Below, piece after piece: positions 35,366-46,193 of a DNA stretch of 64,000 nucleotides. Both the position numbers and the translations under genes were made by a program. Origin of the DNA: Martelella radicis (GTDB taxonomy: Bacteria; Pseudomonadota; Alphaproteobacteria; Rhizobiales; Rhizobiaceae); NCBI RefSeq assembly GCF_014196625.1, contig NZ_JACIDZ010000007.1, positions 1 through 64,000 on the forward strand, given 5' to 3'. Within the stretch, counting starts at the first letter, position 1. Every line of letters begins with the position of its first letter. The notes under the pieces were generated by a model. That model was given only the letters and a program-made list of their open reading frames with translations. It was not told the DNA's origin and ran no database searches.

Positions 35366-36470
35366 CGTCGACGCATTCGCCGATGAAATAGAGGCCCGGT
35401 ACCGCCCGGGCCTCCATCGTCCTTGACGACAGCGCCTTGGTATCGATGCCGCCGAGCGTGACCTCCGCCGTGCGGTAGCCTTCGGTTCCCGCAGGCTTGA
35501 AGCGCCAGTCCTGGATCGAATCCGCCAGGCGTGCCAGCGCCTTGTCGGAAAGATCGGCAAGGTGGCCCGTCATGCCGGCGCGATCGGCGAAATACTGCGC
35601 CAGCCGCTTCGGCAGTTGAGTGGCGAGGGCGCTTGCGGCGCCCTGCCTCCCATTTTCGCGCTTTGCCGCCGTCAGGACATCGGCAAGTTCGATATCGGGC
35701 CGTATCTTCACCATCACAGTGTCGCCGGGCGACCAGTAGGAGGAAACCTGCAGCACGGCGGGCCCGGAAAGGCCGCGATGGGTAAAGAGCATCGCCTCGT
35801 TGAATTGCCCCTTACCACAGGAGACCTCCACCGGAACGCCGATACCCGCAAGCGGCTGCAATTCGCTCTGAAGACCCGGATCGAGCGTGAAGGGCACAAG
35901 CCCCGGCCGCGGCTCGATCACACGGATGCCGAAACGCTCGGCGACCTCGTAGGCAAAGCCCGTTGCCCCCATTTTCGGAATGGACTTGCCGCCGGTGGCG
36001 ATCACCAGCGTGCGCGCCGAGGCCGGCATTCCGTCCAGCGAGAGCCGGAAGCGGTCGGCCGAATGTTCGAGAGCGGTGACCGGGGTCTCAAGCCTGATCT
36101 CGACATTGCCGGCCTCGCATTCGGCCAGCAGCATGGCGATGATCTCCTTCGCCGAACCGTCGCAGAAAAGCTGCCCGAGCGTCTTTTCGTGCCAGGCAAT
36201 GCCGTAGCGATCCACCATCGCGATGAAATCGGCCGGGGTGAAGCGCGCCAGCGCCGATTTGGCGAAATGCCGGTTTTCGCTCAGGAAGTTCTGCGGGCCG
36301 GCGCCGATATTGGTGAAATTGCAGCGGCCGCCGCCGGAAATGCGGATCTTTTCACCAGGCTTTTTCGCGTGATCGACGAGAAGCACCTTGCGGCCGCGCC
36401 GTCCCGCGCGTGCGGCGCACATCAGGCCGGCAGCGCCAGCACCGACAATGATCACATCGAATTCACTCAT
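35292..36470 (-). CDS. BaiN/HI0933-type NAD(P)/FAD-dependent oxidoreductase
   Basis: A 392-residue flavoprotein. The N-terminal Rossmann motif is VIIVGAGAAGLMCA (residues about 5-18), GGGRCNFTN lies at about 44-52, and the C-terminal FAD-binding signature is GLYFIGECVDVTGWLGGYNFQWAWASG. The family is known for BaiN and YhiN and has no settled general role. The ATG at 36470 begins the conserved first strand. It overlaps the small plus-strand gene at its 3' end and is divergent from the glutamine synthetase-like gene. Confidence 0.9.
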   Translation of the reverse strand: MSEFDVIIVGAGAAGLMCAARAGRRGRKVLLVDHAKKPGEKIRISGGGRCNFTNIGAGPQNFLSENRHFAKSALARFTPADFIAMVDRYGIAWHEKTLGQLFCDGSAKEIIAMLLAECEAGNVEIRLETPVTALEHSADRFRLSLDGMPASARTLVIATGGKSIPKMGATGFAYEVAERFGIRVIEPRPGLVPFTLDPGLQSELQPLAGIGVPVEVSCGKGQFNEAMLFTHRGLSGPAVLQVSSYWSPGDTVMVKIRPDIELADVLTAAKRENGRQGAASALATQLPKRLAQYFADRAGMTGHLADLSDKALARLADSIQDWRFKPAGTEGYRTAEVTLGGIDTKALSSRTMEARAVPGLYFIGECVDVTGWLGGYNFQWAWASGVAAGDAI

Positions 36471-36594
36471 GACTTTCTGCCTGTTGCTGGGTGAATCTGT
36501 TCGCAAGGGCGAAGAGAAAGTCAATATGCCCCCTCGCCAAGACGCGCGCCGTGGTTATGATACGCTCACGCGCAATGACAAAACGGTCAGAGAA

Positions 36595-38052
36595 ATGCCA
36601 GCAAAAAAAACGACCATCAAAGCCGCAAGCAGAACACCGACCAGCAAGGCCAAAAGGGCCAAGAAGCCGTCGACGCCCGCCGCCGCCTCGCCGCCGCGCG
36701 GCGTGGAAGACTGGAAGGGCGCAGCCCGCTGGCTAAAGCTGCGCGGCATCGAGGATATCGAATGCATCACGCCGGACCTCGCCGGCGTGCCGCGCGGCAA
36801 GATGATGCCATCGTCGAAATTCACCTCCAACACCTCGCTCGCCCTGCCCTCCGCACTCTATCGCCACACGATCTCGGGCGAATATCCCGACGAGAGCGGC
36901 AGTTTCCGCTATGAGCCGCGCGACAGCGACCTCAAGCTTGTGCCCGATCTCTCGACGCTGACGGCGGTGCCGTGGGAAACCGACCCCACCGCGCAGGTGA
37001 TATGCGATGTAGTCGGTGCCGACGGCGAGGAAGTGCCCTACACGCCGCGCAACGTGCTCAAGCGCGTGGTCGAGCTTTACGAAAAGCGCGGCTGGCGGCC
37101 GGTGGTGGCCCCGGAAATCGAGTTCTATCTTGTTGCCAAGAATGACGACCCGGACCTGCCGCTGACCCCGCCCGTCGGCCGTTCGGGCCGTCCCATCGGT
37201 GCCGGGCAGGCCTATTCGATCGCCGGCATCAACGAGTTTGACGAACTGATCGACGACATCTACCACTTCAGCGAAGCGCAGGGGCTTGAGATTGACACGC
37301 TGATCCACGAGGAAGGCCCGGCGCAGCTCGAGATCAACCTCAGGCACGGCGATCCGCTGGAGCTTGCCGACCAGGTGTTCTACTTCAAGCGCACCATTCG
37401 CGAGGCAGCGACCAAGCACGGCACCTTCGCCACCTTCATGGCGAAGCCCATGCAGGGCCAGCCGGGCTCGGCCATGCATATCCATCAGTCGGTGGTCGAT
37501 ATAGAAACTGGCCGCAACGTGTTCTCGCTCGAGAACGGCGAACCCTCGCCGGAATTCTTCCACTTCATCGGCGGCATGCAGAAATATGTTCCGGCGACGC
37601 TGGTGATGATGGCACCCTATGTGAATTCCTACCGCCGGCTGACGCCGGACATGGCCTGCCCGGTCAATACCGCCTGGGGCTATGACAATCGCACCACGGC
37701 CTTCCGCATCCCCGTGTCCGATGCTGCCGCAAGACGCGTGGAGAACCGGCTGCCGAGCTCGGACGCCAATCCCTATCTCGCCCTTGCCGCCTCGCTTGCC
37801 TGCGGCTATCTCGGCATCGAGAACATGGTCGATCCGTCCGCCCCGACCGGCGATACCGCCAATGAAGGGACGATCGACCTGCCGCGCGGCCTGCTTGAGG
37901 CGCTGGCGCTGATGGAAGGCGAACTGGCGCTCGGCCCGGTTCTGTCGCGTGAGTTCATCGATCTTTACGGCGGCATCAAACGTGGGGAGTTCGAGACCTT
38001 CATGCAGGTAATCAGCCCATGGGAGAGGGAGTTCCTGCTGCTTCACGTGTGA
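36595..38052 (+). CDS. Glutamine synthetase family protein, gamma-glutamylpolyamine synthetase-like (PuuA type)
   Basis: A 485-residue enzyme with the GS beta-grasp and catalytic domains. Metal and ATP sites are visible (VAPEIEFYLV, EEGPAQLEINLRHGDPL, GSAMHIHQSV, NRTTAFRIPV). The N-terminal 35 residues are a Lys/Ala/Pro-rich extension absent from typical GS. The adjacent FAD amine oxidase gene suggests the Puu route, in which a polyamine is glutamylated and then oxidised. Substrate choice (putrescine or another amine) is inferred. The start at 36595 is set by AGAGAA; an earlier start is possible. Confidence 0.85.
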   Translation: MPAKKTTIKAASRTPTSKAKRAKKPSTPAAASPPRGVEDWKGAARWLKLRGIEDIECITPDLAGVPRGKMMPSSKFTSNTSLALPSALYRHTISGEYPDESGSFRYEPRDSDLKLVPDLSTLTAVPWETDPTAQVICDVVGADGEEVPYTPRNVLKRVVELYEKRGWRPVVAPEIEFYLVAKNDDPDLPLTPPVGRSGRPIGAGQAYSIAGINEFDELIDDIYHFSEAQGLEIDTLIHEEGPAQLEINLRHGDPLELADQVFYFKRTIREAATKHGTFATFMAKPMQGQPGSAMHIHQSVVDIETGRNVFSLENGEPSPEFFHFIGGMQKYVPATLVMMAPYVNSYRRLTPDMACPVNTAWGYDNRTTAFRIPVSDAAARRVENRLPSSDANPYLALAASLACGYLGIENMVDPSAPTGDTANEGTIDLPRGLLEALALMEGELALGPVLSREFIDLYGGIKRGEFETFMQVISPWEREFLLLHV

Positions 38053-38099
38053 TAGCGTGGCAGGCAAAGACATAATGCGAGAATGGAGCGACTGAGAAA

Positions 38100-39389
38100 A
38101 TGGTTTGGCAAAGCCCGATTGCCCCGGGGATTTCATGGTATCAGGCGACGCTGACCGAGCGACCGACCTACCCGGCGCTTGACGGTTCGACAACGGCGGA
38201 TGTGGCCATCATCGGCGGCGGTTTCACCGGGCTTCAGGCCGCCTGCCAACTCGCGGAAGACGGTGTCGACGTCGTGCTGATCGATGCCGCCCGATTCGGC
38301 GATGGCGCATCAGGGCGCAATGGCGGTCAGCTCGGCACCGGCCAGCACTGGTGGCCGGAGGAGCTGGAGACCAAGCTCGGCGAAGAACGTTCCCAGGCCT
38401 TTTTCCGGGTCGCCGAAGAAGCCAAGTCCCATCTCCTCGACTTCGCGCGCAAGCACAAGATCAACATTGACTTCAAACCGGGTCAGCTCAGCGTCGCCCA
38501 CAAGCGTGGCATGGAATATACCTATCGCCGGCATGTGGACACGCTCGCTGAGCGTTACGACTATCCGCACCTCTCCTTCATGAGCAATGCCGAGACGGCT
38601 GAGAGGCTTGGCTCGGACCGATTTTTCTGCGGCATCCGCGATATCGGCACCGGCCATATCCATCCGCTGAAGCTTCTGGTCGGCATCGCCAAGACGGCAG
38701 CGGCCGCCGGCGCGCGACTGTTCGAACTGACCAAGGCCGAGAATATCGAACATGTCGACGGCAAGAACGTGATCGAAACCGGTCGCGGCACGATCACGGC
38801 TGAACGTGTGCTGATCGCCTGCAACGGCTATATCGAGGATCATCTGGAACCCAAGACAGCCGCGAAGATCATGCCGATCCGCTCCTTCATCGCCGCGACA
38901 ACGCCCGTGAAGAAAGACCGCAAGATACTGCCCGGCGGCGAATCTGTCGACGACAGCCGCTTTGTCGTGCGCTATTTCCGCAAGGCGCCGACGGGCGAGA
39001 TGCTGTTCGGCGGCCGCGAGGTCTATTCCGCCGACAATCCGAAGAATATTTCCCGGCATCTCAGACGGCAGATCGCGGAAATCTATCCGCAGTTGAAGGA
39101 TGTCGAGATCACCCATGCCTGGGGCGGCTCCGTCGGCATCACCATGCCGCGCCGTCCGCTGGTCCACGACATCATGCCCGGCGTCACCTCGATCGGCGGT
39201 TTTTCCGGCCACGGGGTGATGTTGTCAAACTATTGCGGCAAGCTTTACGCAGACGAGATTGCAGGGCGCTCGCTTGATCTGGAACTTTACCGGGATTTGG
39301 ATATACCATCCTTTCCGGGCGGCGGACCGCTCAGGAAGCCCCTGCTGTTTCTGGCCCTGACATGGTTCGCGCTGCGCGACCGTTTCTAG
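38100..39389 (+). CDS. FAD-dependent amine oxidoreductase (PuuB-like, DAO family)
   Basis: A 429-residue DadA/DAO-fold flavoenzyme. The FAD motif is VAIIGGGFTGLQAACQLAE at about residues 35-53. GASGRNGGQLGTGQHWW and VTSIGGFSGHGVMLS are typical of gamma-glutamylputrescine oxidase. It lies 47 bases after the PuuA-like gene with a GGAG site, so the two form one operon. No puuC or puuD partner is beside them. Confidence 0.88.
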   Translation: MVWQSPIAPGISWYQATLTERPTYPALDGSTTADVAIIGGGFTGLQAACQLAEDGVDVVLIDAARFGDGASGRNGGQLGTGQHWWPEELETKLGEERSQAFFRVAEEAKSHLLDFARKHKINIDFKPGQLSVAHKRGMEYTYRRHVDTLAERYDYPHLSFMSNAETAERLGSDRFFCGIRDIGTGHIHPLKLLVGIAKTAAAAGARLFELTKAENIEHVDGKNVIETGRGTITAERVLIACNGYIEDHLEPKTAAKIMPIRSFIAATTPVKKDRKILPGGESVDDSRFVVRYFRKAPTGEMLFGGREVYSADNPKNISRHLRRQIAEIYPQLKDVEITHAWGGSVGITMPRRPLVHDIMPGVTSIGGFSGHGVMLSNYCGKLYADEIAGRSLDLELYRDLDIPSFPGGGPLRKPLLFLALTWFALRDRF

Positions 39390-39424
39390 CCGGCACGGCA
39401 CGGCCGCCGGCCGAAAACACATTT

Positions 39425-39466
39425 TTCCGATTTTTCGGAATGGGACTGGCATTTTTAAATCGATTT
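39425..39466 (+). promoter_or_regulatory. Palindromes upstream of zwf
   Basis: TTCCGA (39425-39430) and TCGGAA (39435-39440) form a 6-base inverted repeat. AAATCGATTT (39457-39466) is a perfect 10-base palindrome 44 bases before the zwf start. One or both could be operator sites for the sugar-catabolic operon. They do not match the HexR TTGT-N7/8-ACAA pattern. Confidence 0.35.
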
Positions 39467-39509
39467 GATAAAACGACATCAACCCTGCTGACGATTGAGA
39501 GGACTGACC

Positions 39510-40982
39510 ATGAGCAGTCAAATGATCCCCGTTGAACCCTTTGACTATGTCGTCTTCGGCGCCACCGGCGACCTGACGGAGCGCAAGCTTCTGCCTGCGC
39601 TCTATCACAGGCAGATTGCCGGCCAGTTCACCGAGCCGACGCGTATCATCGGCGCCTCCCGTTCGGAACTGACCTCGGACGAGTTCCGCAAACGCGCGCA
39701 ACAGGCCTTGAAGGAGCACCTGAAGCGCGGCGAGTATGACGACGATCAGGTCAACAAGTTCCTGGCCCGCATCGAATATGTGCCCGTCGATGCCACCACC
39801 AACAAGGGCTGGGACGCGCTGAAGAAGATGCTGGAAGACGGCAAGGACCGGGTCCGCGCCTTCTACATGGCGGTGGCGCCGAGCATTTTCGGCCCGATCT
39901 GCGATGGCATCCGCGATCACAAGCTGATCACCAAGCAGACCCGCATCGTCGTCGAAAAGCCGCTGGGGCGCGACCTCGACTCGGCGCTCAAGCTCAACGA
40001 CATGATCGGCAAGGTGTTCAAGGAAGAGCAGGTCTTCCGTATCGACCACTATCTCGGCAAGGAAACCGTGCAGAACCTGATGGCGCTGCGCTTTGCCAAT
40101 GCGCTCTACGAGCCGCTGTGGAACGCCAACCATATCGACCACGTCCAGATCACCGTTGCCGAGGAAGTCGGCCTTGAAGGCCGCGCAGGCTATTACGACA
40201 AGTCCGGCGCGCTGCGCGACATGGTGCAGAACCACATTCTCAACGTGCTCTGCATGGTGGCGATGGAAACGCCGCACTCCATGGAAGCAGAAGCCGTGCG
40301 CGACGAGAAGCTGAAGGTCCTGCGCTCGCTCAAGCCCATCACCGAAGACAATGCCGGCTATCTGACGGTGCGCGGCCAGTACCGCGCCGGCGCGTCGAAG
40401 GGCGGCCCGGTGAAAGGCTATCTGGAAGAGCTGGAAGGCGAGTCCAACACCGAGACCTTCGTCGCCATCAAGGCAGAGATCGACAACTGGCGCTGGGCGG
40501 GCGTTCCCTTCTACCTGCGCACCGGCAAGCGGCTCGCAAGCCGTCTTTCGGAAATCGTGATCACCTTCAAGCAGATCCCGCACTCGATCTTCGGACCGAA
40601 TGCCGGCCGCATCAATTCCAACCAGTTGGTGCTGCGCCTGCAGCCCGACGAGGGCGTGAAGCAGTGGCTGATGATCAAGGATCCGGGCCCTGGCGGCATG
40701 CGTCTGCGCCAGGTGGCGCTCGACATGAGCTTTGCCCAGGCATTTGATGTGCGCAATCCGGACGCCTATGAACGGCTGCTGCTCGACGTGATCCGCGCCA
40801 ACCAGACGCTGTTCATGCGCCGCGACGAGGTCGAGGTCGCCTGGCGCTGGGTCGACCCGATCCTGAAGGCCTGGGAAGAGACCAACCAGCCGGTTCAGGG
40901 CTATACCGCCGGCACCTGGGGCCCGTCGAAATCGATCGCGCTGATCGAACGTGACGGCCGGACCTGGCACGAACCTCTCTGA
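39510..40982 (+). CDS. zwf: Glucose-6-phosphate dehydrogenase
   Basis: A 490-residue enzyme that oxidises glucose-6-phosphate to 6-phosphogluconolactone. The coenzyme motif is VVFGATGDLTERKL near the N-terminus. The substrate and catalytic site RIDHYLGKETVQN is intact. First gene of zwf-pgl-edd, which converts glucose-6-phosphate to KDPG in the Entner-Doudoroff route. ATG 39510 has GAGAGGA upstream. Confidence 0.97.
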   Translation: MSSQMIPVEPFDYVVFGATGDLTERKLLPALYHRQIAGQFTEPTRIIGASRSELTSDEFRKRAQQALKEHLKRGEYDDDQVNKFLARIEYVPVDATTNKGWDALKKMLEDGKDRVRAFYMAVAPSIFGPICDGIRDHKLITKQTRIVVEKPLGRDLDSALKLNDMIGKVFKEEQVFRIDHYLGKETVQNLMALRFANALYEPLWNANHIDHVQITVAEEVGLEGRAGYYDKSGALRDMVQNHILNVLCMVAMETPHSMEAEAVRDEKLKVLRSLKPITEDNAGYLTVRGQYRAGASKGGPVKGYLEELEGESNTETFVAIKAEIDNWRWAGVPFYLRTGKRLASRLSEIVITFKQIPHSIFGPNAGRINSNQLVLRLQPDEGVKQWLMIKDPGPGGMRLRQVALDMSFAQAFDVRNPDAYERLLLDVIRANQTLFMRRDEVEVAWRWVDPILKAWEETNQPVQGYTAGTWGPSKSIALIERDGRTWHEPL

Positions 40983-41009
40983 GGCAAAAACAAACCGGAA
41001 GAGAGCATC

Positions 41010-41708
41010 ATGACTCAGAATATGAAGAAGTTCGAAGACGGCAGCGCGCTGGCGGCAGCTCTCGCCGCCGATGTCGCCGACACGTTGGCCGCCGCCATCG
41101 CCGAAAAAGGAACGGCCTCCATCGCCGTTTCCGGCGGCTCGACGCCGAAGGCATTCTTCCGCACGCTTTCAAAGGCGGATATTGACTGGGAAAAGGTGAC
41201 GATCACGCTCGTCGACGAACGGTTCGTCCCGGAAGACAGCCCGCGTTCGAACCACAAGCTGGTCAAGGAGAACCTGCTTCTGGGCCCCGCCGCGCAGGCG
41301 CGCTTCATTCCGCTTTACCAGAATGTCAAAACGGCGGAAGAAGCCGCCGAGATCGTCACCAACAAGGTATCGGCGACGAGCCTGCCGTTTGATGTCGTCG
41401 TGCTCGGCATGGGAACCGACGGCCACACGGCCTCGTTCTTTCCCGGAGGCGACACGCTTGGCCGCGCGCTCGACATGAAGACGCCGGCCGGCGTGATGTC
41501 CATGCATGCCGAGGGCGCCGGCGAGGCCCGCCTCACCTTCACCTTCTCGAGTCTCGAAAATGCCGGCCTTCTGGTGTTGCACATCGAAGGCCAGGAAAAG
41601 ATGGATGTTCTGGAAAAGGCCCTTGCCGGCAACGACGAAACGGAAATGCCCATCCGCGCCGTTCTTTCAAGAGCCACCTCCCCCGTGAATATCTACTGGG
41701 CGCCCTGA
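41010..41708 (+). CDS. pgl: 6-phosphogluconolactonase
   Basis: A 232-residue DevB-type lactonase. It shows AVSGGSTPKAFFRTLS at about residues 37-52, VDERFVPEDSPRSNHKL, and the conserved VLGMGTDGHTASFFPG. It lies 27 bases after zwf with a GGAAGAGAG ribosome site. It hydrolyses the lactone made by Zwf and passes 6-phosphogluconate to Edd. Confidence 0.96.
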   Translation: MTQNMKKFEDGSALAAALAADVADTLAAAIAEKGTASIAVSGGSTPKAFFRTLSKADIDWEKVTITLVDERFVPEDSPRSNHKLVKENLLLGPAAQARFIPLYQNVKTAEEAAEIVTNKVSATSLPFDVVVLGMGTDGHTASFFPGGDTLGRALDMKTPAGVMSMHAEGAGEARLTFTFSSLENAGLLVLHIEGQEKMDVLEKALAGNDETEMPIRAVLSRATSPVNIYWAP

Positions 41709-41757
41709 CAATTCTGCCGGGCGCCTTCCGCGTTTCTTCTGAAAACAGGAAAAGCCC

Positions 41758-43581
<1,824 letters not shown>

Positions 43582-43587
43582 AATTCC

Positions 43588-43615
43588 GGCCGCCGGCCAA
43601 GTGCCGGTGGCCTTT
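43588..43615 (+). terminator. Terminator of the zwf-pgl-edd operon
   Basis: A 10-bp stem GGCCGCCGGC (43588-43597) with GCCGGTGGCC (43603-43612), one G-U pair, 5-base loop, followed by TTTCTCTC. Confidence 0.8.
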
Positions 43616-43622
43616 CTCTCAA

Positions 43623-44498
43623 TCAGCCCGGTTTCTGACCGGCCGCATCGAGTGCGGCGAAGTCCTCGGATGATAGAGCAAGGGCGCTCGCGCCGATATT
43701 TTCCTCGAGATGGTCGATCGACCCCGTACCGGGGATGAGCAACATGTTCGCAGAGCGCGCCAGCAGCCAGGCAAGCGCCACCTGCGCCTTTGTTGCGCCG
43801 AGACGTTCGGCAATCGCCGTCGCGGTGGCATCGACCGCAAGCGCACCGGCGTTCAAGGGATAAAAGGGCATGAAGCCGATGCCGTGTTCCTCGCAATAGG
43901 CCAGGACATCCTCATAGCTCCGATCAGCAAGATTGTAGTGGTTCTGCACGGTCGCGATCTCGACCACGCTTCTTGCCCTCTCTATTTCCGCCACGCTGAC
44001 TTCCGAAAGCCCGACGTGGCGGATCTTGCCTTCTTCACGCAGTGCTCTGAAAACACCCATCGTGTCCTCGACCGGGACTTCAGGGTCGATCCTATGCAGC
44101 TGGTAGAGGTCGATGCGCTCGATGCCGAGCCTGTGCAGACTGCCTTCCACGGCCTCTCGGATATGGGCTTCCCCGGCATCATGCGAGATCATCAGGTTTT
44201 CCCGCGTTCCGCGGCCGGCCCGCAGAAGGCCGCCCTTGGTGGCGATCACCAGGTCCTCGGGGTAGGGATGCAGAGCCTCGCGGATGATCCGTTCATTGTG
44301 TTCCGGCCCATAGACATCGGCGGTGTCGATCAGGTTGACGCCGAGTTCAACCGCCCGCCGCAGAATACGGCGCGCCTCGGCTTCGTCCTCGGGCGGGCCC
44401 CACACCAGTTCGCCTGTCAGCCGCATGGCGCCAAACCCCATGCGTGTGACGGGCAGGTCGCCGCCGATACCGAATGTGCCGCTTTTTTCCGTTGTCAT
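43623..44498 (-). CDS. Aldo/keto reductase
   Basis: A 291-residue TIM-barrel oxidoreductase. The catalytic tetrad is visible: Asp and Tyr in DTADVYGPEHNE, Lys in VIATKGG, and His in LYQLHRID. The C-terminal IPGTGS supplies the NADPH-binding part. The start at 44498 follows GGAGACCGAGA; a longer frame has no site. It is divergent from the MerR gene with an inverted repeat between, so it is a likely target of that regulator. Confidence 0.92.
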   Translation of the reverse strand: MTTEKSGTFGIGGDLPVTRMGFGAMRLTGELVWGPPEDEAEARRILRRAVELGVNLIDTADVYGPEHNERIIREALHPYPEDLVIATKGGLLRAGRGTRENLMISHDAGEAHIREAVEGSLHRLGIERIDLYQLHRIDPEVPVEDTMGVFRALREEGKIRHVGLSEVSVAEIERARSVVEIATVQNHYNLADRSYEDVLAYCEEHGIGFMPFYPLNAGALAVDATATAIAERLGATKAQVALAWLLARSANMLLIPGTGSIDHLEENIGASALALSSEDFAALDAAGQKPG

Positions 44499-44518
44499 TC
44501 TCGGTCTCCTTTTCTTCG

Positions 44519-44545
44519 TGCTCCAGATCTCGTAAGTGTGGAGCA
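44519..44545. promoter_or_regulatory. Candidate MerR operator between aldo/keto reductase and MerR genes
   Basis: TGCTCCA (44519-44525) and TGGAGCA (44539-44545) form a perfect 7-base inverted repeat with a 13-base spacer. MerR proteins bind such dyads between spaced promoter boxes. Its position in the 70-base divergent gap fits control of both genes. Confidence 0.55.
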
Positions 44546-44568
44546 TGGTCCATGGTCAATGATGTGCG

Positions 44569-45042
44569 ATGCTGATCTCCGAATTTTCCGACAAGACCGG
44601 GCTTCCCCGGGACACGATCCATTTCTACATCAAGCGCGGCCTTCTCCAGCCCGAACAGGGCCTGAAGGGCGGCAGCAATCCCTATCGGATCTTCTCCGAG
44701 AGTGACGTGGCGATGGCCCGCTTCATCCGGGTTGCGCAATCGCTCGGCATGTCTCTTCGTCAGATCGCTGCCCTGAATGAGGAAGAGCGCAAATCGGGGA
44801 TCACGCCGGAGCGCGCGAAAGAGATCCAGAGGTCAATCCTGCAGGAACTTGAGGACAAGAAATTGGCGCTCGATGGCATGACCGCCTATGTCACCGACAA
44901 AATGACCTGGATGCGCGAGGGGCGGCAGGGGCCGCCGCCGGATTTTCTCGATTACGCACTCGTCAGGGCCCCGGTCAGCGGCGAGGGACTGCGCAGTAGT
45001 GGCCTTCCGCTCAATGGTGATGGCGACAAGCTGAAACGCTGA
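44569..45042 (+). CDS. MerR family transcriptional regulator
   Basis: A 157-residue MerR protein. The winged-helix domain occupies residues 1-70 (MLISEFSDKTGLPRDTIHFY, then NPYRIFSESDVAMARFI). A dimerisation coiled coil follows at about 75-115. There is no cysteine, so it is not a thiol-metal sensor of the MerR/CueR kind. A small organic inducer or a redox-insensitive signal is likelier. It is divergent from the aldo/keto reductase gene. Confidence 0.88.
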   Translation: MLISEFSDKTGLPRDTIHFYIKRGLLQPEQGLKGGSNPYRIFSESDVAMARFIRVAQSLGMSLRQIAALNEEERKSGITPERAKEIQRSILQELEDKKLALDGMTAYVTDKMTWMREGRQGPPPDFLDYALVRAPVSGEGLRSSGLPLNGDGDKLKR

Positions 45043-45386
45043 CGGCACCGCAGAGTGGCGATCCGCCGGCTGACAGGCCGCTCCCTGACTGCCCCCTAAC
45101 GCCAACGCTCCCGAGATCGTTAACACGCTGATTCAAACCGTGATCGGCTGCCTCAATCCCTGCGCTTTGCTGCCACTAAATCACCACACGCAATCTCTAA
45201 TCGGAGGCCACGGGAAACAAATTCCCGGCCCTTTTCGTTTGGGGGTTATGAGATCAATCGCACAATCCGGAAGTGTCGCATTATGGCAACAGCAACAGCC
45301 GATGTGACATAGAAGCGGGAAATTTAATTGAACGATTGATCATCTAAACCATTTCTCCCTCATCGAATGACAAGATGGAGACTGTT
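45043..45386 (+). promoter_or_regulatory. Intergenic region upstream of the outer-membrane protein gene
   Basis: No gene is supported. A hairpin CGGGAA (45211-45216) with TTCCCG (45222-45227) followed by CTTTTCGTTT could end the MerR transcript. The last 90 bases are A/T-rich and include TTGAAC (about 45327-45332), a candidate -35 box for the outer-membrane protein gene. No strong -10 is evident. Confidence 0.4.
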
Positions 45387-46061
45387 ATGAAGAAAATTCT
45401 TCTCGCTTCCGCCGCGATTGTCGCAATGGCCGCCTCCGCAGAAGCTGCCGATGTCGTCGCCACGCCGGCACCGGCCGAACCCTATGTTGCCCCGCAGGTC
45501 ATCCCCCAGACCTTCAACTGGTCCGGCTTCTACCTCGGTGGCACCGGCGGTTACGACTGGGCGACCGCGAACTTGCACTACAACGGCGCCCAGGTCGGCA
45601 ATGACGATTTCAATGGTGGCAAGCTCGGCGGCTTTGCCGGCTACAACTACCAGCTCGACAACAACATCGTTCTCGGTGTCGAAGGCGAGCTCGACTACAA
45701 CTGGAATGAGCAGTCCTACAATGTCGGTCTACCTTACAGCGTGAAGGCCGGTTCCGACTGGGAAGGATCGGTTCGCGGCCGCGTCGGTTACGCCTTTGAC
45801 AATGCCCTGCTTTACGCCACGGGCGGCTGGGCGATCGCCAACGGCTATATCGAAGGCAATGGCGAAACCCAGAACCAGGCCTTCAACGGCTGGACGGTCG
45901 GCGCCGGTCTCGACTACGCCTTCACCGACAACCTCTTCGGTGGTCTCGAGTACCGTTACACGGACTTCGGCAAGAAGGACTTCGATGGCGCGCTGGCCGG
46001 CTTTGAAGCCAAGGACTACACGTCCAACCGCGTAATGGCCCGCGTCGGTTACAAGTTCTGA
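45387..46061 (+). CDS. Rhizobial outer-membrane barrel protein (Omp25/Omp31/RopB type)
   Basis: A 224-residue surface protein. The signal peptide MKKILLASAAIVAMAASAEA ends at residue 20. The mature protein has alternating beta strands with the family motifs NWSGFYLGGTGGYDWA, GGFAGYNYQ, WEGSVRGRVGYAFD and a C-terminal RVGYKF. It would form an eight-strand barrel and is usually abundant. A strong ribosome site (GGAG) and a strong terminator fit high expression. Confidence 0.93.
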   Translation: MKKILLASAAIVAMAASAEAADVVATPAPAEPYVAPQVIPQTFNWSGFYLGGTGGYDWATANLHYNGAQVGNDDFNGGKLGGFAGYNYQLDNNIVLGVEGELDYNWNEQSYNVGLPYSVKAGSDWEGSVRGRVGYAFDNALLYATGGWAIANGYIEGNGETQNQAFNGWTVGAGLDYAFTDNLFGGLEYRYTDFGKKDFDGALAGFEAKDYTSNRVMARVGYKF

Positions 46062-46100
46062 TAGGCAAGGCAGGGCTCTTCTCTCCCGCCCTGCACCGCT

Positions 46101-46131
46101 TTTCCGGCGTACCCTCCTCCCACGCCGGAAA
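46101..46131 (+). other. Stem-loop after the outer-membrane protein gene
   Basis: TTTCCGGCGT (46101-46110) pairs perfectly with ACGCCGGAAA (46122-46131), 11-base loop. It lies just upstream of the terminator and may protect the 3' end of the mRNA. Confidence 0.65.
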
Positions 46132-46135
46132 GAAG

Positions 46136-46167
46136 AAGCCCCGCCGGTTTCACCGGCGGGGCTTTTT
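46136..46167. terminator. Terminator shared by the outer-membrane protein gene and the agl operon
   Basis: A perfect 12-bp stem (46136-46147 with 46153-46164), loop TTTCA, followed by a T-run on the plus strand and pyrimidine-rich sequence on the minus strand. Confidence 0.9.
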
Positions 46168-46193
46168 GCTGTCAGCATCTTGCTGCGTACGGA

